Notes: generated by a model not told the origin, from the sequence alone. DNA of 64,000 nucleotides from Anaerostipes hadrus ATCC 29173 = JCM 17467 (GCF_030296915.1 NZ_AP028031.1:387001-451000); one strand, 5' to 3'; counted from the stretch's first letter, positions 45,443-57,229 are shown. A program made the numbers and translations.

Positions 45443-46620
45443 GAATTTTTAAATTAGAGTTTCAAAAGATCATGAAAAATCCAATGCTTTGGTTATTGGC
45501 AGTGATATTTTGTCTTGTGAATTGTTTAATTATTTACAATGAGGCGGGAAATAAGGATACATCCAAAGAATTAGTGATCATGCATGACATTATTAAAAAA
45601 ACAGATGATATAAACCACTCACGTCAAGCTAAAAATAGAAATGAAAGAAAGCAGTTATCTAAGGCATATCAAGAATATTACAAAGAAAATATCGACTTGT
45701 ATGACAAACTTGATATGACGAAGATCCTAAAACAAAAAGAAGAAATGCTTCAGTATCACCCCAAGGGATTTATGAAGAAATTCGTAAAAGATAACTATGA
45801 GCATCTGCAAAAAAGAGTGGAGGAGATCAAATCTGATAAAGAATATAACGATGCTTTTTATCCAGGACAGTATTATGAGATTCATTCGTTATTATATTCA
45901 AAGTTAGGGAAAAAATTAATCGTGGAAATGAGTCTTTTGATGGCACTCAGTATTTTGTTTATCATGGATTATGAGAGACTGCAAAAGACAAATGATCTTG
46001 TAGATGCAACCAGAACTGGGAAGAGAATCATGGATTGTAAAGCTTTTGCAGGGACGTTAAGTGGAATTTTATTTTCAGCGATACTATGCAGTGTTACATG
46101 GATTTATTTTTTTTACTGCGTATCATTCAAAGGACTATGGAATGTCTCGGTTGCCTCCACACTAGTTGCAGAAAAAAGATATTCGGGATGGTTTTATCCA
46201 TTTGTTACATTCTTTAAAATGACGCAGATACAATACTTGATCCTAACACTTACCGTATATCTTGGAATCATCCTGTTGATTGCACTGGCAACGATCGCAA
46301 TCCAATTCTTGCTAGGGAACAGTTATTTTTCATTTGCTATATTAATTCTCTTAAACATGGCATTGTTCCTAGGTGCTTACTATTCGAATGTAACATTTAT
46401 GAATGTTATATTACGCCTGCTAAACCCAACAAATCTCTATATTACAAGCGGAGCCTGGTTTATGGAAAATGACATTACATTGTCATTTGCAGGAAATGAA
46501 TTCTGGATCATAGGAGTGACTGGGATATGGATGATTTTGTGTGTTAAAATAGCAAGAAATTTTAAGTTGTATGACAGAAATGTATCGAGTATTCATAAAA
46601 ACATAAAGAAAGAAAGATAG
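45439..46620 (+). CDS. ABC-2-type permease, second subunit
   Basis: The 393-residue protein again has an N-terminal helix, a charged 150-residue extracytoplasmic domain and six helices. Its start is the ATG in the ATGA overlap with the preceding gene, following AAGGTGG. The last ten codons (IHKNIKKER) lie within the left arm of a giant hairpin repeat. Together with its partner it probably exports a peptide or relieves envelope stress under control of the ECF sigma factor. Confidence 0.78.
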   Translation: MRIFKLEFQKIMKNPMLWLLAVIFCLVNCLIIYNEAGNKDTSKELVIMHDIIKKTDDINHSRQAKNRNERKQLSKAYQEYYKENIDLYDKLDMTKILKQKEEMLQYHPKGFMKKFVKDNYEHLQKRVEEIKSDKEYNDAFYPGQYYEIHSLLYSKLGKKLIVEMSLLMALSILFIMDYERLQKTNDLVDATRTGKRIMDCKAFAGTLSGILFSAILCSVTWIYFFYCVSFKGLWNVSVASTLVAEKRYSGWFYPFVTFFKMTQIQYLILTLTVYLGIILLIALATIAIQFLLGNSYFSFAILILLNMALFLGAYYSNVTFMNVILRLLNPTNLYITSGAWFMENDITLSFAGNEFWIIGVTGIWMILCVKIARNFKLYDRNVSSIHKNIKKER

Positions 46621-46794
46621 GTGTACGAAAAACGAATTTCATTGACGGATTTTTTGCAAAACGCTGATCCGCCAACACTCCTGCACAACTCACTGCGTTC
46701 AAACAGTGCCCGTGTTGGCTGCGATTTTGCAAAAAATCCGTCAATGAAATTCTATCATTTCGTACACCTATCTTTCTTTATGTTTTTATGAATA
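46590..46794. repeat. Giant nested hairpin repeat, copy 1
   Basis: The inner arms GAATTTCATTGACGGATTTT (46634 on) and their complement (to 46752) are shared with the repeat at 63200-63403. The core carries a further stem GCCAACAC/GTGTTGGC. The outer arms (ATTCATAAAAACATAAAG... to GTGTACGAAA, and the complement up to 46794) are not shared with the other copy and are an inverted copy of the end of the permease gene. The left outer arm has one extra AAAG. Confidence 0.85.
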
Positions 46795-46885
46795 CCTGAA
46801 GACATTCCCGTATACAATTAAGATTTTCAAGATAGAAGAGTGGATGTTTTACTATGTTGGTTTACATCTTTTAGATGATTGATAA

Positions 46886-48055
46886 CTACAAATTCAAATA
46901 ATCCCGGATAAAAAACGCCGTCATCAAATGAAACCTCTCTACCGTATCATCCAATTTCAAATCCCAATGATCCTCGATCACCCGCATCCGATAAGTAATC
47001 GTATTTCGATGACAAAACATATTCGAAGCCACATGCTGGATACTCCCATTACAAAGCAGATACTGATGCAACGTCTCCAGATAATTTGTATCATGAATCT
47101 CATCATACTCTTCAATATTCTTCAAATACTCATCATGATAAGCCATCAAAAGATTTTTATCATTCACAGAATGAAGAATTCGAAAGAATCCCATCTCCTC
47201 AAACCGGGCAATTTCCTGTCCTTTATTCACAGCATAAACAAGAGCAGCCAGAGAACGTTGATAACTTACACGAATCTCACGAAGCGTGTGGACAGAACTT
47301 CCAATTCCTGCATAAATCTGCATTTTTTTTAATGAACTTTTCAGTGTAGAGATCAAAGAAGACATTTCGTTATAAATCAATTCTTTTTCCATGTCATGAA
47401 AAACAAACAAAAAATGATTTTTATAAAAAGCAATATGAATATCCAGATCGTTTAGTTTGATATAACTTTCCATCAAAAACAGCAGACGCAATTTAAGATC
47501 ATCAGAGATCGCTTTCTTATTACATTTCATTAAAGAAATCTCATAACAATCTTCTTTCTCAAAATGATTATCTTCAAGAATCCGCAAAGCATCATAATGA
47601 TGCAGAGAATCTTCTTCAATAAAAGATAAAAATGCATCTGTGATCGAAGTATCTTTCTGTGTGTCCATAAAGATCCGGTTATAATAATCCCTCGTAATCT
47701 CATAAATATGAACGTCCCAAGGCATCTCGATCAATGGATAGTTGTGTTTGTCGCACAATGCTTTAATAGAATCAGTGATATCTTCGGAAAGAATATATTT
47801 TCCCGTATTTAAGATCATCCCGCAAGTATGGCTTTTGATCATCGTTTCAATAAAATCATAAAGAGAAGCCTCATCCTGACAGTTGATTCCTGTCGTGATG
47901 ATCAGTTCTCCACCCTTTAGAAAGTCGTGGGTAGAACTGTCTTCAGAGACATAAACCCAGTTCATGATATGATCGATCCCAGTTTCACCTGCGATCATGG
48001 AAAGATGGTATTGATGTTTGGTTTGTGTATATAATTCATTTAATGTAAGAGGCAT
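46886..48055 (-). CDS. PucR-family transcriptional regulator
   Basis: The 389-residue protein has the PucR N-terminal domain (MPLTLNELYTQTKHQYHLSM, GGELIITTGIN) and the C-terminal HTH_30 domain (TLHQYLLCNGSIQHVASNMF, CHRNTITYRMRVIEDHW). PucR-type proteins control purine or other nitrogen-compound catabolism. The ATG at 48055 follows AAGGAGGG; an ATG at 48088 would put that site inside the gene. Its target is unknown; the pyrimidine operon 8 kb away is possible. Confidence 0.88.
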   Translation of the reverse strand: MPLTLNELYTQTKHQYHLSMIAGETGIDHIMNWVYVSEDSSTHDFLKGGELIITTGINCQDEASLYDFIETMIKSHTCGMILNTGKYILSEDITDSIKALCDKHNYPLIEMPWDVHIYEITRDYYNRIFMDTQKDTSITDAFLSFIEEDSLHHYDALRILEDNHFEKEDCYEISLMKCNKKAISDDLKLRLLFLMESYIKLNDLDIHIAFYKNHFLFVFHDMEKELIYNEMSSLISTLKSSLKKMQIYAGIGSSVHTLREIRVSYQRSLAALVYAVNKGQEIARFEEMGFFRILHSVNDKNLLMAYHDEYLKNIEEYDEIHDTNYLETLHQYLLCNGSIQHVASNMFCHRNTITYRMRVIEDHWDLKLDDTVERFHLMTAFFIRDYLNL

Positions 48056-48261
48056 AAATCTGCCCTCCTTTATTTGTGTCCTATTCATTTGAAGTCATGT
48101 AAAAATAGTCTACCATATTTGATACTATTTGTGCAATGAACACAAAGAATCAAAGGGAAATTGTGATAAAAGAATATAGGAAACTAATAAAAAATTGGTG
48201 GCATGATCACACAAAAATGAAAAAAATTATTCAAAAAAATAAATAACTATTTAATAAGAAG

Positions 48262-48302
48262 AAACCAGAGAAAAATTGATGAAAAATTCAATTTCTCTGG
48301 TT
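48262..48302 (+). terminator. Hairpin upstream of atp operon 2; rest of 48056-48408 has no gene
   Basis: AACCAGAGAAA...TTGA pairs with TCAA...TTTCTCTGGTT, followed by ATTTTT. No plus-strand gene ends nearby, so it may shield the operon from readthrough or act as a leader element. A TATAAT at 48362-48367 is the best -10 candidate for the operon; its -35 is poor. Confidence 0.55.
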
Positions 48303-48408
48303 ATTTTTGGTAAAAATAAATAAGAAACAAAAAATATGGTGGTTTGCATTTGTAAAAAATGTTATAATAATCTTTGTAAAAAGATTTCGCAAGAAGGAGG
48401 AAATATCT

Positions 48409-48645
48409 ATGCATAAGTATGGACCAGTGATCAAGATGTTGTCATTGGTGACTCAGATAGGAATTACGATGTTGACTTCTGTTTTTTTATGCATGGCGAT
48501 CGGAATGTGGATTGATAAACATTTTTCCACAAATCTATTTCTTCTTTTTCTGATTCTTGGTATTATGGGAGGAATCAGAGGAGTATATTCTCTGATTCAC
48601 AATATACTAAAACAGGAAGATATGGAGGATAAAGATGAGAGATAA
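48409..48645 (+). CDS. atpZ: AtpZ/AtpI-family membrane protein
   Basis: The 78-residue protein has two membrane helices (KMLSLVTQIGITMLTSVFL and LFLLFLILGIMGGIRGVYSLI), the AtpZ-like layout found at the head of many clostridial atp operons. It may help c-ring assembly or magnesium uptake. AGGAGG precedes the ATG at 48409; an upstream in-frame start would cover the likely promoter. It overlaps the next gene by 11 bases. Confidence 0.75.
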   Translation: MHKYGPVIKMLSLVTQIGITMLTSVFLCMAIGMWIDKHFSTNLFLLFLILGIMGGIRGVYSLIHNILKQEDMEDKDER

Positions 48646-49039
48646 ATTAAGACAGCTAGACGAGACATACCTAGATCTTGTGATCGGAATTCTTTTGTGC
48701 GGAGTGTTATCTGCGATTTTGGGTATGATAATAACCAGAGGTGATCTAAGATATCTGATCGGAGCTATTGTGGGAACGATCTTTGCTCTCGTGATGATCA
48801 CAACGATGATGGTAAGCATCCAGAAGTCTGTACAGATGGATACTCATCAGGCAAGCCGGAATATGATCAAGAGTGCGTTGATAAGATATGTAGCAACATT
48901 GGTTATTTTATATGTGATGATCAAACTTAGTATGAGTGCTTTTATTGCTGCATTGGTTGGATTCTTAAGCAGTAAGTTTGCAGCATTTTTACAAAAACCG
49001 ATTCACGAGCATATCACGCGCAGAGTTTTACAAGAATAA
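48635..49039 (+). CDS. atpI: ATP synthase subunit I
   Basis: The 134-residue protein has four hydrophobic helices and polar N-terminus, as in AtpI, which assists c-ring assembly. Operon 1 has no such gene. Its ATG lies inside the atpZ-like gene. Confidence 0.78.
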   Translation: MRDKLRQLDETYLDLVIGILLCGVLSAILGMIITRGDLRYLIGAIVGTIFALVMITTMMVSIQKSVQMDTHQASRNMIKSALIRYVATLVILYVMIKLSMSAFIAALVGFLSSKFAAFLQKPIHEHITRRVLQE

Positions 49040-49122
49040 CGTGAATCACATTTTCCGGGTTTCTAACATGGAGAAAGAGAAAATCGGAAAAATGGAAAAT
49101 ATAATAAAAAGGAGGTTGTGCC

Positions 49123-49854
49123 ATGGGAATTATGAATGCCCCCATGATGTTGGCAGCATCATCCGGTGATGACGTTGACTTTATGGTGCATGGGCTGATC
49201 CCGCTGAAGTTTTTCGGGCATAAGGTCTGGATCACGACAACGCATGTGACGACGCTGATCGTTATGGTGTTTATCATCGTATTAGCATTGATCGCAAGAC
49301 ATGCAGTTCTTCACGGTGATGAGAAGCCGTCAGGACTTCAGAATTTTGTGGAGATGATCGTTGAGATGCTTGATAATCTGGTAAAGGGAAGCATGGGAAG
49401 ACATTGGCGTCCATTTGTAAATTACATTGGAACGATCATGGTCTTTATCTTTTTTGCAAATACATCTGGATTATTTGGCCTAAGACCACCGACAGCGGAT
49501 TATGGAACAACGCTTGCGTTAGCGTTGATCACGTTTGTACTGATTCAGTACAGTGCATTTAAGACGAGTAAATTGCATGTATTTACAGATCTTTTCAAAC
49601 CGATTCCAATCTTATTTCCAATTAACCTGATCGGAGAGTTTGCGACACCGCTTTCCATGTCTCTTCGTTTGTTTGGAAATATTATGGCGGGTACGATCAT
49701 GATGGCATTGTGGTACGGATTGCTGCCATGGCTTGCGCAGCTAGGTATTCCAGCATTCTTGCATATGTACTTTGATCTGTTTTCAGGAGCGATCCAGACA
49801 TTTGTATTTGCGATGCTGACAATGACATTTATCACAGATAAGCGGGAAGCTTAA
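49123..49854 (+). CDS. atpB: ATP synthase subunit a (operon 2)
   Basis: The 243-residue protein has the essential Arg in SMSLRLFGNIMAGTIMM and the family stretch GLFGLRPPTADYGTTLALAL. With the Na+-type c subunit encoded next it should form a Na+ channel. It differs clearly from the operon 1 paralogue, so the two sets are not a recent duplication. AAGGAGG precedes the start. Confidence 0.92.
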   Translation: MGIMNAPMMLAASSGDDVDFMVHGLIPLKFFGHKVWITTTHVTTLIVMVFIIVLALIARHAVLHGDEKPSGLQNFVEMIVEMLDNLVKGSMGRHWRPFVNYIGTIMVFIFFANTSGLFGLRPPTADYGTTLALALITFVLIQYSAFKTSKLHVFTDLFKPIPILFPINLIGEFATPLSMSLRLFGNIMAGTIMMALWYGLLPWLAQLGIPAFLHMYFDLFSGAIQTFVFAMLTMTFITDKREA

Positions 49855-49884
49855 ATTTTAGCGACAAAATTTTATGTAGTTTAG

Positions 49885-50160
<276 letters not shown>

Positions 50161-50187
50161 TAAAACAAGCCGAAGGGAGGCCAAGGC

Positions 50188-50709
50188 GTGGACGGAAGAA
50201 TATTTGGATTAGATATTCAGCTTGGCTTTGATGTGATTATGCAAGGAATCGCAGTGTTCATCATGTTTGCACTGCTTTCCTATATTCTGTTTGAACCGGT
50301 TCGCAAGATCTTAGAAGACCGTAAGAACAGAATTGCAGATGAGATCGATCAGGCAGCAGCCGATCAGGCAGAAGCTGCAAAGTTAAAAGCCGAATACGAT
50401 CATAAACTAAAAAATGTTGAAAAAGAAGCAGATGCCTTAATGGCACAGGCCAGAAAGAAAGCACTGAAGAGAGAGGAAGAGATTGTTGCAGGAGCGAAAG
50501 AAGAAGCTGCAAGGATCATAGAAAGTGCGAATCATGAGGCAGAGCTTGCAAGAATCAATGCACAGGATCAGATGAAGCAGGAGATGGTCAAGATGGCAGT
50601 CTTAATGGCTGGAAAATTCATCCAGAACCAGATGGATGAGAAAGACCAGAATGCTTTCGTTGATCAGACCTTACAGGAAATGGGTGATAAGACATGGCTT
50701 CAAGAGTAG
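50188..50709 (+). CDS. atpF: ATP synthase subunit b (operon 2)
   Basis: The 173-residue protein has one membrane helix (residues 8-30) followed by a long coiled coil. The start is a GTG following GGGAGG. Its 3' end overlaps atpH by 16 bases. Confidence 0.9.
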   Translation: MDGRIFGLDIQLGFDVIMQGIAVFIMFALLSYILFEPVRKILEDRKNRIADEIDQAAADQAEAAKLKAEYDHKLKNVEKEADALMAQARKKALKREEEIVAGAKEEAARIIESANHEAELARINAQDQMKQEMVKMAVLMAGKFIQNQMDEKDQNAFVDQTLQEMGDKTWLQE

Positions 50710-51239
50710 ATAAGATTTACGGGGATGCCTATATTTCTGTGAAAACAGATGAGGACGATCTTTTAGAAGCTTTGGAAGAGGCGAAAGCTGTCAAAGAAAT
50801 CTTAGATTCCAACACAGATTTCGTGAATTTCCTAAATCATCCCCAGATCACAAAAGAAGAGAAGATGGAGGCAGCAAAGAACGTTTTTGATGGCCGGGTT
50901 TCTGATGATATGACAGGATTTTTGATGATCATCATCAAGAAAGGACGTTTTAAAGAATTTGATGGAATCTTTACTTACATCATTTCGAATATCAAACGTC
51001 AGTTAGGAATCGGAGCCCTACATGTAACGTCAGCAATGCCGCTGTCACAAGAACAAAAAGACAAGATCTTAAAGAAAGTCATTGCTTCTTCAGAATATCA
51101 GAAGTTAGAGGTGACTTATGAGACAGATAAAGACATCATCGGTGGATTGATCCTTCGTATGGATGATCGGATTGTGGATAATTCCATTCGTACAAAGCTT
51201 GATTCGATGGGAAGATATCTGTCACAAATACAACTATAG
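50694..51239 (+). CDS. atpH: ATP synthase subunit delta (operon 2)
   Basis: The 181-residue OSCP/delta protein has the N-terminal helical bundle and the C-terminal DIIGGLILRMDDRIVDNSIR. Its start lies within atpF. Confidence 0.9.
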   Translation: MASRVDKIYGDAYISVKTDEDDLLEALEEAKAVKEILDSNTDFVNFLNHPQITKEEKMEAAKNVFDGRVSDDMTGFLMIIIKKGRFKEFDGIFTYIISNIKRQLGIGALHVTSAMPLSQEQKDKILKKVIASSEYQKLEVTYETDKDIIGGLILRMDDRIVDNSIRTKLDSMGRYLSQIQL

Positions 51240-51260
51240 AACAGGAGGAAGATAAGCCCC

Positions 51261-52769
51261 ATGAATTTAAGACCAGAAGAGATCAGTTCTGTGATCAAAG
51301 AACAGATCAAACAATATTCAACAAAGCTTGAAACCTCTGATATTGGAACGGTAATACAGGTTGCCGATGGAATCGCCAGAATCCATGGATTAGAGAAAGC
51401 GATGCAGGGAGAACTGCTCGAATTTCCGGGGGAAGTTTATGGAATGGTATTAAACTTAGAAGAGGACAACGTAGGTGCAGTTCTCTTAGGTGACCGAAAG
51501 AATATTAACGAAGGCGATATTGTCAAGACAACGGGCCGCGTGGTAGAAGTGCCAGTTGGAGATCAACTGACAGGACGTGTCGTAAACTCCTTAGGACAGC
51601 CAATTGACAATAAAGGTCCAATCGAGACAGATAAATATCGTCCAATTGAAAGAGTTGCGTCAGGAGTAATCTCAAGAAAATCCGTAGATACTCCGATCCA
51701 GACAGGAATCAAAGCGATCGATGCGATGGTACCGATCGGAAGAGGACAGCGTGAGCTGATCATCGGAGACCGTCAGACAGGTAAGACAGCGATCGCGATC
51801 GATACGATCATTAATCAGAAAGGACAGGGGGTTCACTGTATTTATGTGGCAATCGGCCAGAAAGCATCCACAGTTGCTAATATCGTTAAGACATTAGAAG
51901 AGTTTGGTGCGATGGATTATACAACGATCGTAGCATCCACAGCCAGTGAATTAGCACCGCTTCAGTATATCGCACCATACGCAGGATGTGCGATCGGTGA
52001 AGAATGGATGGAAAGAGGAGAAGACGTATTAGTTGTATATGACGATTTAAGCAAACATGCAACTGCATACCGTACACTTTCCTTACTTCTTCGTAGACCA
52101 CCTGGACGTGAAGCTTATCCTGGAGATGTATTCTATTTACATTCAAGACTTTTAGAGCGTGCAGCCAGATTATCTGATGAATTAGGTGGGGGATCATTAA
52201 CAGCCCTTCCGATCATCGAGACACAGGCAGGTGATGTATCTGCATACATCCCAACTAACGTTATTTCCATCACAGATGGACAGATCTATCTGGAAACAGA
52301 GATGTTTAATGCAGGTTTCAGACCAGCGATCAATGCCGGACTTTCTGTATCACGAGTTGGAGGATCTGCACAGATCAAGGCAATGAAGAAGATCGCAGGA
52401 CCAATCCGTACAGACCTTGCACAGTATCGAGAACTGGCAGCATTTGCCCAGTTTGGATCAGAGCTTGACGATGATACAAAAGAACGATTAGATCAGGGTG
52501 AGAGAATCAGAGAGATCTTAAAACAGCCACAGTATCAGCCATTACCAGTTGAGAAACAGGTTGCGATCATTTATGCAGCAGTCAAGAAACATCTCTTAGA
52601 CCTGCCAGTAGATCAGATCCTTGATTTCCAGAAAGAATTATTTGAACTGATTGATACAAAATATCCAGAAATCTTTACAAGCATTGCCGAGACGAAAGTC
52701 ATGGATGATGCGACAGAAGAGAAACTGATCAAAGCGATCAATGAAGCAAAAGAATCATTTAGAAAGTAA
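51261..52769 (+). CDS. atpA: ATP synthase subunit alpha (operon 2)
   Basis: The 502-residue protein has the P-loop GDRQTGKT and the signature [17 protein letters not shown]. Non-catalytic nucleotide sites and length are normal. ACAGGAGG precedes the start. Confidence 0.95.
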   Translation: MNLRPEEISSVIKEQIKQYSTKLETSDIGTVIQVADGIARIHGLEKAMQGELLEFPGEVYGMVLNLEEDNVGAVLLGDRKNINEGDIVKTTGRVVEVPVGDQLTGRVVNSLGQPIDNKGPIETDKYRPIERVASGVISRKSVDTPIQTGIKAIDAMVPIGRGQRELIIGDRQTGKTAIAIDTIINQKGQGVHCIYVAIGQKASTVANIVKTLEEFGAMDYTTIVASTASELAPLQYIAPYAGCAIGEEWMERGEDVLVVYDDLSKHATAYRTLSLLLRRPPGREAYPGDVFYLHSRLLERAARLSDELGGGSLTALPIIETQAGDVSAYIPTNVISITDGQIYLETEMFNAGFRPAINAGLSVSRVGGSAQIKAMKKIAGPIRTDLAQYRELAAFAQFGSELDDDTKERLDQGERIREILKQPQYQPLPVEKQVAIIYAAVKKHLLDLPVDQILDFQKELFELIDTKYPEIFTSIAETKVMDDATEEKLIKAINEAKESFRK

Positions 52770-52780
52770 GGTGATCTGTC

Positions 52781-53641
52781 ATGGCATCGATAATTGATAT
52801 TAAAAGACGAAAAGCCAGCGTCGAAAGTACCGGACAGATCACAAAAGCGATGAAACTTGTATCCACGGTAAAGTTACAGAGAGCCAAGCAGCGTGCAGAT
52901 GAGTCAAAAGCATACTTTAATAAGATGTATGAGACGATCAGCTCGATTCTTGCCAAAGCAGGTAATATCAATCATCCGTATTTACAGGAAAATGGTTCCA
53001 CAAAGAAAGGGATCATTACCATTTCATCCAACCGTGGATTAGCAGGAGGATATAATAACAATATTGTGAAACTGATCCGGGACAGCGGTATGAACAAAGA
53101 AGATATCATGATCTATGCGGTAGGACATAAAGCGATGGATACATTAAAACATCGTGAGTATGAGATTGTTTCTGATGATTCAGAGATGATCAACGAGCCA
53201 GTCTATGATGATGCCAGAATCTTAGGAGAGAAGCTTCTAAAAGCTTTTGAAGATGGAGAGATCGGTGAGATCTATCTGGCATACACCGACTTTAAGAATA
53301 CCGTGGTTCATGAACCAAAACTTGTAAAATTACTCCCAATTGAGAATGATCAGCAGGCAAATGAAGAGAAATCTGAAAGCAAGGCTCCAATGAACTTTGA
53401 GCCAGAGCCGGAAGAAGCACTTTCTTTATTAATTCCAAAGTATATCTGCAGCATGATCTATGGAGCCTTAGTTACATCTGTAGCAAGTGAAAATGGAGCC
53501 AGAATGCAGGCAATGGATTCTGCGACAAGTAATGCAGAAGAGATGATCTCAAACTTAGAACTTGCATACAACCGAGCAAGACAGGGAGCGATCACACAAG
53601 AATTAACAGAGATCATTTCAGGAGCAGAAGCCCTGAAGTGA
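52781..53641 (+). CDS. atpG: ATP synthase subunit gamma (operon 2)
   Basis: The 286-residue rotor subunit starts MASIIDIKRRKASVESTGQI and ends with YNRARQGAITQELTEI, the two coiled-coil helices. AAGGTGA precedes the start. Confidence 0.93.
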   Translation: MASIIDIKRRKASVESTGQITKAMKLVSTVKLQRAKQRADESKAYFNKMYETISSILAKAGNINHPYLQENGSTKKGIITISSNRGLAGGYNNNIVKLIRDSGMNKEDIMIYAVGHKAMDTLKHREYEIVSDDSEMINEPVYDDARILGEKLLKAFEDGEIGEIYLAYTDFKNTVVHEPKLVKLLPIENDQQANEEKSESKAPMNFEPEPEEALSLLIPKYICSMIYGALVTSVASENGARMQAMDSATSNAEEMISNLELAYNRARQGAITQELTEIISGAEALK

Positions 53642-53655
53642 TGGACTCGATATAA

Positions 53656-55077
<1,422 letters not shown>

Positions 55078-55085
55078 GTGATCCT

Positions 55086-55490
55086 ATGGCTGAAAACACA
55101 ATGAAATTAGAAGTCATTACACCAGAACGCTCATTTTATACAGGAGATGTCACATTTGTTGAGTTAAATACAACCGAAGGAGAAGTCGGAATCTACGCAA
55201 GACACATCCCGATGACCATGATCATCGCACCAGGTGTCCTAAGGATCACAGAAGAAGACGGAACCAAGAAGAAAGCGGCATTATTAAAAGGATTTGTGGA
55301 AGTCACAGAAACAACCATGAGTATCCTGGCAGAAGTCGCAGAATGGCCGGAAGATATCGATGTTGAACGTGCAAAGAAAGCGGAAGAGAGAGCAAGAAAG
55401 AGACTCGAAGCTAAGAGCGCAGATATTGATATTGCAAGGGCAGAGTTGGCACTTAAGAGAGCGTTAGTTCGTAAGGGATTGAAAGCATAA
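55086..55490 (+). CDS. atpC: ATP synthase subunit epsilon (operon 2)
   Basis: The 134-residue protein has the beta-sandwich (GEVGIYARHIPM) and a C-terminal helical hairpin. It is the last gene of the operon and is followed by a strong terminator. Confidence 0.9.
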   Translation: MAENTMKLEVITPERSFYTGDVTFVELNTTEGEVGIYARHIPMTMIIAPGVLRITEEDGTKKKAALLKGFVEVTETTMSILAEVAEWPEDIDVERAKKAEERARKRLEAKSADIDIARAELALKRALVRKGLKA

Positions 55491-55509
55491 AATTTATTTG
55501 AATATGTGT

Positions 55510-55552
55510 AAAAAGATTCTAGGCAGATTGATTGCTTAGAATCTTTTTATTT
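55510..55552 (+). terminator. Terminator of atp operon 2
   Basis: AAAAAGATTCTA and TAGAATCTTTTT are perfectly complementary. Confidence 0.9.
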
Positions 55553-55626
55553 TGTAGAAAAAATCAAATTATTTTTATAAATAGCTAACATAACATATGC
55601 AATAAAAAAATAATATAATGTTATAT

Positions 55627-55640
55627 TTATACTTGTATAA
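55627..55640 (+). promoter_or_regulatory. Palindrome near the blaI-like promoter (candidate operator)
   Basis: TTATAC-TT-GTATAA lies 8 bases after a TATAAT (55614-55619), where a repressor would block the start of transcription. The TAC...GTA core resembles BlaI/MecI half-sites. Confidence 0.4.
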
Positions 55641-55697
55641 ATGGTAGGCTTCATATAAAATATAAAGTAAATTAAGATTAAAGGAGAAAGTGGTTCA

Positions 55698-56084
55698 ATG
55701 AAAAAATTAACAAAAAAACAAGTAGAAATAATGAAAATATTTTGGGCAAGTGAGCATCCATTAGCAGCATCAGATATTTTGAAATTGGATGAAAGTATGA
55801 ATATTAATACAATACGTGCATCTATTCAGAGTTTACTGAAAGCAGATTATATTGAAGTTGCCGGTATTGAACATAGAGGAAATGTATTGGCACGTACTTA
55901 CACTTCTAAGATTAAGATAGAAGAGTATATTATTTCTAATTTTGCAGGAATTAATAATAAAATTTCTAAAAAATCTTTGGTTGCTCAATTTATAAAAAAT
56001 GAAGAGGATGAAGAGGTTATAAATGAACTGGAACAAGAATTGAAGTATAGAAAAGAAATCTTAGCGAAAAAGAGGGATAATTAG
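55698..56084 (+). CDS. BlaI/MecI/CopY-family repressor
   Basis: The 128-residue protein has the penicillinase-repressor winged helix (LTKKQVEIMKIFWASEHPLA, NINTIRASIQSLLKADYIEV) and a helical C-terminal dimerisation part with the acidic stretch NEEDEEVINELEQEL. In this family a partner membrane protease inactivates the repressor by cleavage. The partner gene begins 2 bases after the stop codon. Here the targets are probably the bacteriocin genes downstream. AAAGGAG precedes the start. Confidence 0.85.
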   Translation: MKKLTKKQVEIMKIFWASEHPLAASDILKLDESMNINTIRASIQSLLKADYIEVAGIEHRGNVLARTYTSKIKIEEYIISNFAGINNKISKKSLVAQFIKNEEDEEVINELEQELKYRKEILAKKRDN

Positions 56085-56086
56085 AT

Positions 56087-57229
56087 ATGACATTTCCAAC
56101 ATACGGATCAGTATTTGCATGTATATTATTGAGTAGTGTTTTTATGATTGTGGTATGTTTGCTGGGAAATAGAATAAATTTTATTTTAAAAAATAGTGCT
56201 AATTTGTTGGTATTTTTCATGATCATGGTTATGTTAAGAATGTTTTTTCCATGTAATTTTGTATTCACCAAAAACATTTATTCTACACGTGCGTTGACTG
56301 TAATATGTGATATTTTAATGAAACATATTTGGAAGGATTATAGTGTTTCAGATGTAATTATAGTAGTATGGATATTAATTAGTTTTATGTATATATGCAA
56401 GCTTATACATACACAGATTCAATTCAATCGATTTTTATCAATACTAGTACCAGATAATTCAAATAAGATAGAGAAGGCATATAAATCAGTACAAAATAAT
56501 AAAAACTATAAATTTGAAATATATAAAATACAGGGAATTAAGAGTCCATGTATTACAGGATTGATTCATCCTAAGATTCTACTGCCGGAAATGGATTTTA
56601 CCGAAAAAGAATTACAATATATTTTTAAACACGAACTGCAGCATTTTAATCATCATGATCTGTGGTTAAATATGTTGTGTGAAATTATTATGTGTTTTTA
56701 TTGGTGGAATCCTTTCGCATATTTTTTAAAAGAGAAATTCAAGGATATGTTAGAATTCGCAAACGATAAAAAAATAACGGAATCAATGAATGAAATGGAA
56801 ATTTATGAGTATTTAGAATGTATGCTTAAAATTATAAAGAATAATAAGATGCATAAGAAGATACCAGTTCTTTGTTTTATTGGATGCGGAAGATCTACAC
56901 TTCAACAAAGATTTGACTTAATTATAAGAGGACAGGAGAAAAAATATAAACACAGAGGATATATTTTGTACATTATGGTTTTTTGTTTCAGTTATATTTT
57001 AAGTTTTGTTTTTGCATTCGAGCCAGAATATAATAATCCAGATCATATGTCAGATGAAATTATATACAATTTAGAAAATAAAGATACATTTTTTATAAAA
57101 AACAATAAAGGATATAAAATATATTATAAAGGAAGATTTGTAGGAAAGTGTAAATCATTAGAAACATTTCAAGGATATCGTGTATATAAAAACGACAAGG
57201 AGGCAAAAGAAAATGAAGAGGTTAAATAA
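56087..57229 (+). CDS. BlaR1/MecR1-like membrane metalloprotease (M56)
   Basis: The 380-residue protein has four to five membrane helices and the zinc motif H182-E-L-Q-H186, followed by NHHDLWLNMLCEI, typical of peptidase family M56. Beyond a last helix at about residues 295-312 there is only a short outer tail, with no penicillin-binding sensor domain, so it must sense something other than a beta-lactam or act with a separate sensor. It would cleave or release the BlaI-like repressor encoded upstream. AT content is higher here than in the neighbouring atp genes. Confidence 0.82.
   Translation: MTFPTYGSVFACILLSSVFMIVVCLLGNRINFILKNSANLLVFFMIMVMLRMFFPCNFVFTKNIYSTRALTVICDILMKHIWKDYSVSDVIIVVWILISFMYICKLIHTQIQFNRFLSILVPDNSNKIEKAYKSVQNNKNYKFEIYKIQGIKSPCITGLIHPKILLPEMDFTEKELQYIFKHELQHFNHHDLWLNMLCEIIMCFYWWNPFAYFLKEKFKDMLEFANDKKITESMNEMEIYEYLECMLKIIKNNKMHKKIPVLCFIGCGRSTLQQRFDLIIRGQEKKYKHRGYILYIMVFCFSYILSFVFAFEPEYNNPDHMSDEIIYNLENKDTFFIKNNKGYKIYYKGRFVGKCKSLETFQGYRVYKNDKEAKENEEVK

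Noticed and set aside
46562..46744. A 60-residue frame inside the giant hairpin
   Set aside because: It arises from the palindrome itself and has no ribosome site.
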